A DNA stretch of 64,000 bases, taken from assembly GCA_951640165.1 (NCBI GenBank), contig OX621250.1, forward strand, positions 3,410,001-3,474,000, written 5' to 3'. Of this stretch, positions 33,507 through 43,818 are shown piece after piece. This stretch comes from Pseudoips prasinana (Eukaryota > Arthropoda > Insecta > Lepidoptera > Nolidae). Position numbers and translations under genes: made by a program. The notes below the pieces were generated by a model. It was not told where the DNA came from. It ran no database searches and saw only the letters and a program-made list of their open reading frames with translations. Positions within the stretch are counted from its first letter, which is position 1, and the number at the start of each line of letters is the position of its first letter.

Positions 33507-33835
33507 TTATTATATAAATAATAATATCCTCCTCCAGCATCATCTAGTTGGGGAACACGCAGAGCTGTGTGGTATGAGCTGATGACGCTGATAGATGATA
33601 CGCAGATACACATAGGAATTCCCACCCTAAGGCACCCCCCACCCACCCTGTCGCAACGAGCCGCGCGCGCCCTCACACGCAGTGCGAGACAGGACGCGAC
33701 GTCGAGCGGGTCACATTCACCCTGAAGATGACTTCCTGAAGAAGTCGAAACTATCTGCCGAATCCAGCATAAAATTAATCAGGTTATTTAATTACATGAT
33801 CGTTACTATTTATTCATTATGTTAGCTCCTCACGT
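33507..33835. other. unassigned stretch
   Basis: A GC-rich patch (33630-33720) is followed by 'gatgacttcctgaagaagtc' and 'gaaactatctgccgaat'. That layout resembles the 3' end of Penelope-like elements, but no coding motif supports it. Confidence 0.25.
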
Positions 33836-34372
33836 CAGTTTTAATAATAATATCCTCTTGGACCAATTTCGGCTACGGCAGCCAGTCTCAATGGAAAGTA
33901 GCCATTTAGGCACGATATATAATAGTGCCCAAGTGTATGCGCAAACACAGGGGCACTTTCTATTCCACTGGCCGCCGTGTCCGTTTTCGTCCAGGAGGAT
34001 AGAATAGAAAGTGCCCCTGTGTTTGCGCATACACTTGGGCACTGTTATGGTATCCTCCCGACCGAATTTCGGCCAAGGCGGCCAGTCTTAATGGAGAGTA
34101 GCCAATTGCGCAGGACATTATAGTGCACAAGTGTGTGCGCAAACACAGGGGCACTTTTTCTTCCATCACTCTCATGATGCGACGGGACGCCTAGCGTCAC
34201 GACCGGAAAGAGTTCATGTACAGGACCGACGGCTTTACGTGCTCTCCGAGGCACGGGGGTGTAATACCGCCAACTTCCAGACTTCGTGCTGACACTGACC
34301 CGGGATTTGAACCCAGGACCTCATTATCTGCGGCTGAACACGCTACCACTAGACCAACGAGGCAGTCATTTG
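33836..34372 (-). repeat. tRNA-derived SINE (SINE-C) with palindromic rearrangement
   Basis: The minus strand from 34372 reads a tRNA-like head (cctcgttggtctagtggtag ... cctgggttcaaatcccgggt) with A and B boxes. The body follows (gacgctaggcgtcccgtcgc; cccctgtgtttgcgcacaca) and the end 'ggccgccttggccgaaattc'. Beyond it, 33924-33965 and 34002-34043 form a perfect 42-bp inverted repeat of the same body segment around 36 nt, so the body is present three times in mixed orientation. Confidence 0.75.
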
Positions 34373-34672
34373 GGCAGTATTATATATCGTGCCTAGATGG
34401 CTATTCTCCATTGAGACTGGCCGTCGTGCCTGTTTTCGTCCAGCCCCCTCGTCATGAGAGTGATCTCATGATCCGATGGGGCGACTAGCTACACTATCGG
34501 AAAGACATCAAGCACTCGACCGACGGCTTTACGTGCTCTCGGAGACACGGAGGTGTAATACCGCTAACTCCCAGAATTCGGGCTGATAGTGAAAACTATT
34601 CCCTATTTGAACCCAGAAGCTCTATATCTGCGGTTTAACACGCTCCCGCTAGACCAACGGGGCAGTCATAAT
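34373..34672 (-). repeat. tRNA-derived SINE (SINE-C), second copy
   Basis: The minus strand from 34672 reads 'gactgccccgttggtctagc', a degenerate B box ('ctgggttcaaatagg'), then 'ctccgagagcacgtaaagcc' and 'atcatgagatcactctcatg'. Its end (34380-34440) is a piece of the family's 3' region in opposite orientation to that in the neighbouring copy. Confidence 0.65.
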
Positions 34673-34689
34673 AAAAATTATTTCTTATT

Positions 34690-35282
34690 ATTTATTATAT
34701 ACAAAAAACCTGTATACACTCAACAAAAATAATCGTCGCGACACCACACTTAAAATATCTGGCTTGCTTTCTATAAGAGAGAGAGAGAGAGACAGAGAAA
34801 CATGCGCACGCCACACAGCTGCAAAAAGTGTCGTGACAACTTTTCGTAAGATTTTTTTCCGTCTAGCCCCCTTTCACAACGAGCGATAAGGAACTTCGTT
34901 CCAATAATAAGCTCTTATAATTCTATAATAGTCTTAGACAAACAAATCTATTTTGTTTGATTCTATCATATCCTATCAAAGAACATCTGGGTAAATATAA
35001 ACAAACGAGAGTCTAAGAGCCAAGCACCACCGATTTTAATCCACATTTGTTTATTATTATGATCATATTCGAAAATCAGTGAGGACACATAAAGTAGTCA
35101 GTCTGTTTATGTTTTGTCTATGTTCAATGGTTATGATATGGAAGTCATATTTAAAAAAAAAGACTGGCTAAGTGCGAGCTGAACCCCTACAAAAAGAGAT
35201 TTTACAATCGCACGAAACTTAAAAAAAACTTGTTTTCACATAAAAATGCACGCTCTGTAAAAGTTTCAACTATGTTCATTTG
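34690..35282. other. mostly unassigned; GA run and repeat fragment
   Basis: A GA dinucleotide run lies at about 34772-34793. 35150-35280 resembles the 5' part of the acggaaccct repeat. No gene. Confidence 0.4.
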
Positions 35283-35518
35283 AGGCGTGTAAGTAATCGG
35301 CAAGGTTAAATAACTGGGCTCGCGGTCAGTCCATAGATGGGTGGCCGCCAAAGTGGTTTAATTTATGAGCGTCTTGTGATTTCAGGCGGCACGTAAAGGT
35401 GTTGGTCCTGTTTGTAGTCATTAGACAACAGTCGTTAAGCCATGTATGAGGCCGACTAGGCGGCTTGAACACCTCTGACATTAGGGTAACCACTGCCCAT
35501 ACGATAAGTAAGTAAGTA
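35283..35518 (+). repeat. 5S-rRNA-derived SINE, copy 2
   Basis: The head keeps 'gctcgcggtcagtccatag' and gatgggtggccgcc (35336-35349), with a mutated A-box word (gttaaataac). The body matches copies 1 and 3. The tail is an AGTA repeat (gataagtaagtaagtaa) ending exactly where a SINE-A copy begins. Confidence 0.75.
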
Positions 35519-35519
35519 A

Positions 35520-35752
35520 CCTAGTTGGTAGTGCTCCTGCCTACGAAGCTGGTGGTCCTGGGTTCGAATCCCGGTAAGTGCAAATATTTGTGTGATGAGC
35601 ACGCATATTTGTTTCTGGGTCATGGATGTTTTCTATGTATTTAAGTATTTATCTATCTATTTATGTATGTATATCGTCGCCTGGTACCCATAGTACAAGC
35701 TTTGCTTAGTTTGGGGCTAGGATAATCTGTGTGACACTGTCCCTAGATATTA
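35520..35752 (+). repeat. tRNA-derived SINE (SINE-A), near complete
   Basis: Starts 'cctagttggtagtgctcctg', has B box 'tgggttcgaatcccgg', and ends 'gacactgtccctagatatta'. The first bases of the tRNA-like head are missing at the junction with the 5S-derived SINE. Confidence 0.85.
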
Positions 35753-35899
35753 TATATATACTAGATATATTTATTATGGTTCATGAGATATATTCCACTG
35801 AGGAACAGAAAAATAGACGGACAGTTGTGGCTTAGTAAATGAAGTGATTTAATTCCCCATCCATTGTTTTTTTTAGTAGAACAAATAAAAAATAAGAAT

Positions 35900-36330
35900 T
35901 AATGAAAAATTAAAGAGCTTCAAAAACAAAAGAGATATCTCATACTCAAAAGCTACTAATGTAACCTTATTAATAAACTACATCTGTCCGTCTATCTCTC
36001 TGTCTCTCAGTTCTCGTAACTAACAAAAAACAATGTATGGAGAACTAAATCGCTTCACAAACAAAAGAGATATCAAGTACTCAAAGGGTACTAATGGAAC
36101 TTTATTTCTAAGCTACATCTGTCAATCTATCTGTCTGTCTCTCAGTTCTCGTTACTAACAAAAAAGAATGTATGGAGAACTAAATCGCTTCACAAACAAA
36201 AGAGATATCACGTACTCAAAGGGTACTAATGGAACCTTATTACTAGGTTACATCTGTGTGTCTCTCAGGTCTCGTAACTAACAAAAAAAAAAAAAAGCAT
36301 GGCGAATTAAATCGCTTCACAAAGTATAGA
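35900..36330. repeat. tandem repeat, 135-bp unit, about three copies
   Basis: The word gagatatc recurs at 35932, 36067 and 36202, exactly 135 bp apart. Each unit reads 'cacaaacaaaagagatatca', 'ctcaaagggtactaatggaa' and 'ctcagttctcgtaactaaca'. The third unit is shortened and followed by a 14-A run. Confidence 0.85.
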
Positions 36331-36344
36331 TATAGATAGAAACA

Positions 36345-36460
36345 CATATAAATAACTCTTTATTGCACACCAAAGACATAACTTAGAGTAAAAAAATTAC
36401 ATTATAATGAAAATAGTACAAGTGGCGGCATTATCGCTAAAAGCGATCTCTTCCAGGCAC
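36345..36460 (-). repeat. LINE 3' UTR tail ('agatcgctttt' family)
   Basis: The minus strand reads 'ggaagagatcgcttttagcg', 'ataatgccgccacttgtact', ending 'gtgcaataaagagttattta'. Relative of 9972-10092. 36461-36943 shows no gene. Confidence 0.6.
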
Positions 36461-36943
36461 CCAATGAATGGACCAGAACTGTTAGTGAATAGAAAGACGG
36501 GGGTAGTAGGTATATACCACGTAACATACAAAAAAACCTACAAAGAAAGGCTTTTCAGATTTCTGTAGCCAGAATAAAAATGGTTTTATTTCGGCAATAG
36601 AACCCTAAATATATTGTTTTGATTAATTTAATCCTTGAAGAAATTTTAAGTGAGCTGAATTATTTGATAGTAATTGAAGTCTAGATTTAGGATGTAAATA
36701 TTATTGCAATCGTGGATGGAAACTATGATTTAGAGTACAATATAATATAATCTTACTAAAGATAGAAACTTAATGGTAATGCAGTTTGTTTACTGAATAA
36801 ATGAAGATATTAGATCATTATTTTACTGTTTTTAGAATTGGGAGTAATAAAAATCAACATAGCATATTTTAACCCAAAAGCTCCCGAACTGACTTTTTAT
36901 TTATTTTTCAAGCAAATTGTAAGACATTACATCACATACATAC

Positions 36944-37595
36944 ATAGACTCCCTGTCTATGTCCCAGAGTCGTAGTCAGAAATGTCCATTTGTGTCAGAC
37001 AATCTTTGCACACCTTTTTTGCCTCGTTTTCTTTCGTTATTTTATTTATAGATACACGCGGATTTAGAGTACTTCTGACCTGGCTTTTCTTGAGAAAATT
37101 TCTGATTTGGTCAGATAATGTTCTACGAGGGCTTCTCCTACTGTTTCTACCATTCACGCTGGCTAGGTATACTTCTTTTTTTTAATATTCTTTCATTAAT
37201 CCTTTCTAAATGCCGAAACCACCTTAGCATACCATTTTCAATAGTTGTGACTACATCCTCTTTCACACCACAAAGCTCTCTTACATCAGTATTTCGTCAG
37301 TATTCTCTCAAAGTCACACTGTACATACTTCTTAGAGCTCAAATTTCCACTTCATTTATTCTACTTTCACTCTTTTTCTGCCCTACCCATTTTTCACTAC
37401 CATACATTAAAGTTCGCGCTAACAATCGGGCACGGCTAGTCGAGCCTTTTTTCACACTTGCCGACTGTTCATAAAGGCGTAATATGCCCTATGCACTCAG
37501 GTTCCCCTTTTTTATTGACGTTTACAGTTAGCCTAGAAGTCTTTCACTGCTTCACCGGTTTCCCTCATTTACTCTTCCATTAATATCTTTTTCAT
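36944..37595 (-). pseudogene. LINE RT C-terminus ([12 protein letters not shown] family), degenerate
   Basis: Minus-strand codons across several breaks read NEGNR, then TLMYGSEKWVGQKKSESRINEVE, ALRSMYSVTLRE, DVRELCGVKEDVVTTIENGMLRWFRHLERINER, and SPRRTLSDQIRNFLKKSQVRSTLNPR. This is the segment after the RT palm of an RTE-like LINE family whose better copy is at 46313-46640. Multiple stops and frameshifts make it inactive. 37596-37820 is unassigned. Confidence 0.75.
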
Positions 37596-37820
37596 ATTTC
37601 AGGTCTCTCGTGAGAAGAAATAAATTACAAAATACTAAGTGAGAATCGAACCTTCGTCGTTAAAATAAGAACTGGCATATCTTTCTTACGATTGCCCTTT
37701 CCAAAATCCTTACGTATAACGAACACAACAGTTTGTGTTCAAGAACATGGCCCTGATTATAAAATACATACATGAAAAACAAAACAAAAAAAAAAGACAT
37801 TTATGTCACATGTTTTTATT

Positions 37821-38126
37821 TATTTTGATGTAGTAGGGCGACAAACGAGCAAGCGGGTCATCTGATGGTAAGTGATCACCGCCACCCATGGCCACTCGCA
37901 ACACCTGAGGAGTCGCGGGTGCGTTGCCGGCCTTTAAAAGAGTCGGCAAAGAAGTGTTGCTAACCCTTCCCCCTCCCGGTGAGCTCTGCCGACATTACTA
38001 ACACGCGGAAACACAACATTAAAGTTATTAATGTTGTGTTTCCGATTAAGGAATGTTTTCTGTAAGGTGGAGGTACTTCCCCAGTCGGGCTGTTCTTTGA
38101 GTGAATAAACGCTACGCCCTACCTCT
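37821..38126 (-). repeat. LINE-tail SINE-like repeat, full length
   Basis: Most complete minus-strand copy: starts (minus) 'gaggtagggcgtagcgttta', then 'aacagcccgactggggaagt', 'aaggccggcaacgcacccgc', 'ggcggtgatcacttaccatc', 'cttgctcgtttgtcgcccta'. It holds a private 17-bp perfect hairpin (38006-38022 and 38028-38044) absent from the copy at 46825-47130. Confidence 0.85.
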
Positions 38127-38157
38127 CTTATAATTGATCATGTTCAAAGCCAGTAGC

Positions 38158-38399
38158 TCTCACCGGTCCGTAAGTGATTGGCGAGGTTAAGCAACTAGGC
38201 TCGCGGTTATTCTATAGATGGGTGACCGCCAAAGTGGTTTAATTTATGAGCGTCTCCGTGCTTCGTAGGGCACGTTAAGCTGTCGGTCCCGGTTGTAGCC
38301 ATTAAGCAACAGTCGTTAAGCCATGTCAGAGGCCTACTGGGCGGCTTGAACAACTCTGTCACCAGTGTAACCACTGCCCATACGATGAGTAAGTAAGTA
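38158..38399 (+). repeat. 5S-rRNA-derived SINE, copy 3
   Basis: Head: 'ccggtccgtaagtgattggc', gttaagcaac (38186-38195), 'ctcgcggtta', gatgggtgaccgcc (38217-38230). Compared with 5S rRNA this spans about the middle to the C box. Body 'gcacgttaagctgtcggtcc', 'ctactgggcggcttgaacaa', tail 'gagtaagtaagta'. Confidence 0.8.
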
Positions 38400-38934
38400 T
38401 TGCTCATGTCAGTCGAATGACGTCCACTAAAAACAACACGAAGAAAACTAAAATAAACACAAAGGCCTCCAAAAAAGATGATGATCGCAGTATAAGGGTG
38501 ATAGTAGACAAAGAAACGCTGCTGCACGTTATCTGAGAGATGGTGACATGTAGTTGATATGTAGTATGGTAGTGATATTCTTTGCAGTCAGCCACACGTG
38601 ATAGTCTAGTGGTTAGAAACCTACTTTGTGTACTAAATAAAATTCTAAACGAGCTCCAAACATGCTTATAACGTTATTTTGCAACCGTTCTTCATCTCTA
38701 ATCCATTTGAATTTCATATTAAGCGTATACTCGGAACCCATTTTATAGTAGTAAACTGAATCGTCCGTAAAATTGTATAAATTTTACCGATCTGTTAAAC
38801 CATAAAATCCGCATTACTCCTTACTGTTAGTTCGTGTGCGCCTGAAATAGTTATCTAAAATTAGTTGCTGAATACGATAATGGTAAAACATTGAATAAAA
38901 ATCTTTACGAACATTATCCAGTTTGACTGCACGC

Positions 38935-39135
38935 GTGGCGCAATGGTTAAGACCGTCAGCGAGGTGACGGTCTTAACCGTTAACTTTGTGTCCCGGGGTT
39001 GAATCCCACACAGGATAACTATTTGTGTGGGCCATAAGTAGTTATTCTTAGACTTGCTGTACTTTGTTCCGTCAGTTACTTGTTTGTAAAGTATCCCACG
39101 GCACTGTGATTTATTTCCGAAATGCGGGCGTTTCT
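38935..39135 (+). repeat. tRNA-derived SINE (SINE-B) with hairpin in head
   Basis: Head 'gcacgcgtggcgcaatggtt', B box 'ccggggttgaatcccacaca', body 'actatttgtgtgggccataa'. The head holds a perfect 14-bp hairpin (38945-38958 and 38965-38978) where the D-to-anticodon region would be. 38400-38934 is unassigned. Confidence 0.65.
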
Positions 39136-39145
39136 AAAAAATGTA

Positions 39146-39265
39146 ACTAAGGAGCCCTTTATTTTTCACTAAAATTGTGAGATAAATATAACATTAACAT
39201 AGTTTACAAGACTGTAAAAAATGGCGGCATTATCGCTAGGTGCGATCTCTTTTATACAACCGTTG
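39146..39265 (-). repeat. LINE 3' UTR tail ('agatcgcacct' family)
   Basis: The minus strand reads 'aagagatcgcacctagcgat', 'aatgccgccattttttacag'. Related to 36345-36460. Confidence 0.55.
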
Positions 39266-39540
39266 AATAGAACAGGATTGAAGAAAAGGTAGATAGGCGG
39301 ATAGAAGATATTTGTTGGCATATTTAGTGGAAGGTATTATGTTGTTTTTTTTATATATGTTGAACGGAACGGATTATCGTCTATAAAAATTAATGTCTAT
39401 GTTGTTAGGCTAATATATCCGACATCAACTTTTCTTTCTAAAATCATAATTTTATAATTTACTATATCAAAAGTATACCCTATTGAATAAAAAGAGAATT
39501 AACAAAGTCGGTTACCCAAAAACGGAGTATTCACATAATA

Positions 39541-40822
39541 GGTCTTTACCTATGAAATTGCCGTTTTGTATGAAAAAATTTAAACGAATTTTTTTCATGA
39601 ATTTTTTTATTTGTATTAATCGAAGTAATCACCCATGCAATCAATGCATCTTTGCCATCGCAGTGGCAGTTTATTGATGCCCTTCTTAAAGAAATCAGCT
39701 GGACGGGAGGCAACAAATTCTTCAAAGGCATTTTGTACTGCCTCTCGGGTATTGAATTTTTTTCCCGCCAAGAAGTTATCCAAATTCTGGAAAAAGTAGT
39801 AGTCTGTAGGCGCAAGGTCTGGTGAGTAGGGCGGATGACGGAGAGCTTCCAACCCCAGTTCTTGCAACTTGGAGACCGTCTGCTGTGCAGTATGAGGTCG
39901 CGCGTTGTCGTGCAGGAGCAGCGGAGACGAGCGATTGACCAATGCTGGTTGGAGATGCGCCAGCTTCTCCATCATTGTGCTCAGTTCTTCACAGTACACA
40001 TCTGCAGTAATGCTCAGCCCGTTTGGTAAGAAGCTGTGATGAATCACACCGGCGCTAGACCACCAAACAGTGACCATCACTTTTCTAGGGGTAAGTTTTC
40101 GTTTAGGGCATTGTTTAGGTGCTGAACCAGGATCCAACCAACTTGCTGAGCGCTTGCGGTTATCAAACAGAATCCATTTTTCATCGCAGGTAACAATGCG
40201 GTTCAAAATTCCTTCATTTGTGTGTCTGTTGAGCAGTGCAAGGCACGTCTCGACGCGTACTTCGCGCTGGCGATCATTGAGTTCGTGGGGCACCCATTTG
40301 TCAAGCTTTTTTACCTTGCCAATTTGACGCAAATGGACCAATATTGTTTTGACGCTAACGTCGAAAGCTGCTGCTAATTCAGCCGTAGATTGTGTATCAT
40401 CAGCTTCCACAAGCGCCTTTAATTCGTCATTGTCGACCAAAGTCTTCGGACGACCGCGAGGTTCATTTTTCAGGTCGAAATTTCCAGAACGGAAGCGAGC
40501 AAACCAATAACAGGTGGTGCGTTGGTTTGTAGTGTTAGCTCCGTAAACGTCGTTGATGTTGCGTGCCGCTTGTGCCGCGTTGCTGCCACGACGGTACTCA
40601 TATTCCATAATTACTCGAATTTTTAACGTATCCATGATGACGAAAAAGATTGAAATGCGATGAAAATGTAACACTAATCAATAAAGAAATGACTACTTTT
40701 GGAAAAAAGAATCCATGTTTTTAAAATAAAATTAATTTGAAATTAGAATTCTTAGCCAAACAAAAATTATTTTGATTTGAAATGGCCAGTACTGCAGAAC
40801 GGCAATTTCATAGGTAAAGACC
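39541..40822 (-). mobile_element. mariner transposon (cecropia-type), copy 1
   Basis: 1282 bp, flanked by the TA duplication (39539-39540 and 40823-40824). The terminal inverted repeats are identical for at least 25 bp, beginning ggtctttacctatgaaattg at both ends. It contains one uninterrupted transposase gene. Length, TA target and ITR plus single ORF all fit mariner. Confidence 0.97.
39616..40635 (-). CDS. mariner transposase (DD34D), intact
   Basis: 339 residues from the Met of MDTLKIRVIMEYEY at 40635. An upstream in-frame Met at 40674 is possible, but the family's usual N-terminus and length favour the inner one. The enzyme would bind the ITRs and cut and paste the element into TA sites in the nucleus. 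N-terminal helix-turn-helix regions lie at about residues 1-100. The WVPHELN signature is at about 114-120, with GRP as the AT-hook-like linker at about 61-63. Catalytic Asp residues: 151 (CDEKW), 243 (HDNARPH) and 278 (SPDLAPTDYYFF), giving 34 residues between the second and third. The ending ISRW/LRWQRCIDC-G-YFD layout matches cecropia-type transposases such as the Hsmar1 group. No stop or frameshift, so it is potentially active. Confidence 0.95.
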   Translation of the reverse strand: MDTLKIRVIMEYEYRRGSNAAQAARNINDVYGANTTNQRTTCYWFARFRSGNFDLKNEPRGRPKTLVDNDELKALVEADDTQSTAELAAAFDVSVKTILVHLRQIGKVKKLDKWVPHELNDRQREVRVETCLALLNRHTNEGILNRIVTCDEKWILFDNRKRSASWLDPGSAPKQCPKRKLTPRKVMVTVWWSSAGVIHHSFLPNGLSITADVYCEELSTMMEKLAHLQPALVNRSSPLLLHDNARPHTAQQTVSKLQELGLEALRHPPYSPDLAPTDYYFFQNLDNFLAGKKFNTREAVQNAFEEFVASRPADFFKKGINKLPLRWQRCIDCMGDYFD

Positions 40823-40928
40823 TAATATTAACTTATACAAAAATATAAAGTTTCATGATGACCACCTCCTTTTCTAAAATCGATTCAAATCTAGATTATT
40901 ACATAAAAAAAATACAAAATATTATATT

Positions 40929-42893
40929 ATAACTAGCTGGTGCCCGCGACTTTGTCCGCGACAATTTTGAATAATGACCAATGTAACTACTTTCTTCTAG
41001 CTTAATCTAAAAAATATAACTTTTAAAACAAATAAGCAATATAAATTGAATAAAACCTAACCTATAAACAACCTTACTAAGAAATAAATGAAAGACTACT
41101 TTGCCACTGTTATTTACAAAAAGGATCCGATATCATCAAGCAAAAATCAAAGAATACATATCAATTGTCCTTAAGTATAGTCAATAAGTTAAATAAAGTA
41201 AAATAATAATCAACGATGCATTAATCACAAAGGTAACTCCCATTAGATTAGGTTGCGACATTTTGTGAACGAAACCATAGCGCGAACTAAAACGATGATT
41301 ACGCCATCTACTAACAAAAATATAAACTTGTAAAGCGGTAAAATTAAGATGTGTGTATATATTTTGGGTGAGATTTAGGCGATCATCTATTGATTCAGTT
41401 TTGGGCTACCTTTTATTTCAAGCATTTATTTATTTTAACCGATATGCCAATTAAGTTCCGCGATCTGAAACGACATTAACGCCATCTAGTTACAAAATTG
41501 TGAACTTGTAGATCAGTAAAAATAAGATGATGTTTTTGGGTGCGATCATCTCGACACCAACAATTTATACTACGCTAACTCAAATTTTAGATAAATTCGT
41601 TTTTTATCCCAGTTTGATTAAAATGTCGTTATTTTAATTTGTTATACAATTTACCAAAAAAAAGAAGTTACAAATCTTATAAAACGCTAAATCTTTACTT
41701 AATCGACAACGACCACGACATTTTAAGCTACTTGGCATAAGAAAATAATTGTTTTAAATTTGAGTTTGCTTAAATTGTTGGTGGCGATCTATTGAATCAG
41801 TTTTGGATTACGTTTTTTTAACAACAAATTATTCCCTGGATTGCTTTATTTTTAACTGAAAGTCCAAAAACCAGTTTTCATGGGTTTAACTTCAAAAATG
41901 TCGCATTTTTCATACAAACTTACATCCCCTATTTTACGCCCTAAGGGGTGGAATTCCCAAAAATCCTGAAATATATATTTTTAATTTTTAACTTAAATGC
42001 TAAGTACCAATTTTCATGCGTTTAAATTCAAGTCGCAGTTTACATAAAACTTACGTACCCTACTTTACGCACTTAGGGGGGGAATTCTCAAATATTCTGA
42101 AATATATATTTAAAATTTTTAACTGAAATGCCAAATAACAATTTTCATGCGTTTAACTTAAAACGTTTCAGATTTTTCATACAAACTTACATCCCCAATT
42201 TTACGCCCTTGGGGGTGGAATTTTCAAAAATCCTGGATTACATATTTTTATTTTTAACTGAAAGGCCAAATACCAATTTTCATGGGTTTAATTTCAAAAA
42301 AGTCGCATTTTTCATACAAACTAACATGCCCTATTTTACGCCTTAAGGGGTGGAATTCCCAAAAATCCTGAAATATTTATTTTTAATTTTTAACTGAAAT
42401 GCTTAATACCAATTTTCATGCGTTTAACTTATAAATTGTCACATTTTTCATACAAACTTACACCCCATATTTTACGCTCTTGGGGCTGGAATTTCCAAAA
42501 ATGCTGAAATATATATTTTTTATTTTTAACTAAAAGGCCAAATACCAATATTCATGCGTTTAACTTAAAAATGGTCACATTTTCCATACAAACTTACATC
42601 CCCTATTTTTCGCCCTTGGGGGTGGAATTTCCAAAAACCCTGAAATACGTGATTTTTTATTTTTAACTGGAAGGCCAAATACCAATTTTTATGCCTTAAA
42701 CTTCAAAAACGGCAAAGTTTCATACTAACTTAGCGCCCCTGTTTTACTCCCTTAGGGGTTGAATTTCGAAAAATCCTTCCTTATTCCTTGTCTACATTAT
42801 AAAGCAAACATTAGTGCAAACTTTCAGCTTTCTAGGTCAAAGGGTTTGGGCGGGCAAGTCAGGACTTATTGTCTTTTTATTTATATAGATTGT
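40929..42893 (+). mobile_element. GCCCGCGAC-headed element carrying a tandem array
   Basis: Head 'tggtgcccgcgactttgtcc' at 40938, and a tail-like end 'tttctaggtcaaagggtttg ... tttatttatatagatt'. This is the layout of the short repeat at 30772-31080 but six times longer. The interior to 41850 contains two similar blocks ('cgccatcta' words at 41301 and 41481). The rest is the tandem array. No convincing protein, so probably non-autonomous. Confidence 0.6.
41854..42790 (+). repeat. tandem repeat, about 135-bp unit, seven copies
   Basis: Units start with aactgaa/aactta-type words at 41854, 41990, 42121, 42256, 42392, 42528 and 42665 (spacing 131-137 bp). Each contains 'ccaattttcatgcgtttaac', 'catttttcatacaaacttac', 'ttttacgccctta' and 'ggggtggaatt'. 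Units differ by substitutions and short indels. A 72-codon open frame (42128-42346) spans two units and looks fortuitous. Confidence 0.9.
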
Positions 42894-43007
42894 GACCTAC
42901 TTGACATGTAGGTAACGATTTTTGACTAACGAGTGGAACGGATATCATATTATCATCATGATGGCAAAATATTTAAAGCACTTGGTCACTTGATGCTGTG
43001 TGGTTGA

Positions 43008-43170
43008 CTGCAAAGAATAACACCACCCCATCTCACCCCGTGGGGGTCGTAGAAAACGTCCCAAGAGCATATCTCTCACAGAATGGGCAGGAGCGTTTCT
43101 CTGTGTACTATGACCGTCATACTGCAAACGCCAACATGTCTGCCAAGCGTGGCAATTATGACATGTCCCT
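43008..43170 (+). repeat. dispersed repeat ('EYLRENGQ' type)
   Basis: 'aagaataacaccaccccatc', 'gtgggggtcgtagaaaacgt', 'cccaagagcatatctctcac', 'tgtactatgaccgtcatact'. Best copy of the three. The 169-codon frame 42998-43507 starts here but shows no known domain. Confidence 0.55.
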
Positions 43171-43745
43171 CCTAATGATAGAACCAAAAAATCTGCGTGA
43201 TATTATGTTAAACAGCTTGCAGCCAATATCTGGAGTAGTTTATTATACGGATCTTGTAGCAACAAGGAACAACTTCCCTGCGTTTAAGCGCTTTTGCCAT
43301 ACCTACTATTGGAATCTTGAATCTACTTTGAAATATAACAGCTCACTTAGGACCCTTAAATTGATCCTCGGTGCTATTGCAGCTTCTCTAGTTGCAATTC
43401 TCTCGTTTAATGAGGCTATAACCTCTTTACATCATTCTGTCTCCCGCTTTGCTTTGGAGGGAAGTGGAACAATTCATTTTCTAACTCCTCCTTTTATTTC
43501 TTTCTGATTAATTTCGTTGCGGGATCCAAGACAGTTAAAGCGATTCCCCGGGACATGCCTGAGCCTCACCGCTCAGTGTCATTTCATTGTGTGCCACTGT
43601 TGATCCTGGCTTACAGGAGTTGCAGTGGTGGGTAAGAGGGAGGGACTAGTCCCGATAAATGATAGAACCAATCCATTTTGGAAATCTTTTGGGGAGGCGA
43701 CGCATTTGTCCAGTAGTTGACGACATTCTGCTGTTGTGATGATTC
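43171..43745. repeat. old repeat mosaic
   Basis: 43515-43648 ('gcgggatccaagacag', 'cattgtgtgccactgttgat', 'cctggcttacaggagt') matches 27780-27912. 43685-43745 is an RTE-like tail ('ttttggggaggcgacgcatt', 'cattctgctgttgtgatgat'). The frame between 43171 and 43507 is open but motif-free. Confidence 0.4.
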
Positions 43746-43818
43746 AGGCTAGTTTAAGTCTTATATTGCATGTGTATTGCACACCTGCTCGGTACAGTCT
43801 AACGAGGCGGATGCGTAA

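Noticed and set aside
33660..33790. Penelope-like element 3' end
   Set aside because: Only a loose similarity of 'gaagaagtcgaaa' wording; no GIY-YIG or RT codons nearby.
35900..36330. CRISPR-like array
   Set aside because: Eukaryotic context; direct tandem units without unique spacers.
39835..40327. plus-strand frames inside mariner copy 1 (and 47977-48469 in copy 2)
   Set aside because: Shadows of the transposase gene on the other strand.
42998..43507. 169-codon open frame as a host gene
   Set aside because: It begins inside a dispersed repeat, shows no domain or signal, and its continuation matches another old repeat (27780-27912). Open by chance.
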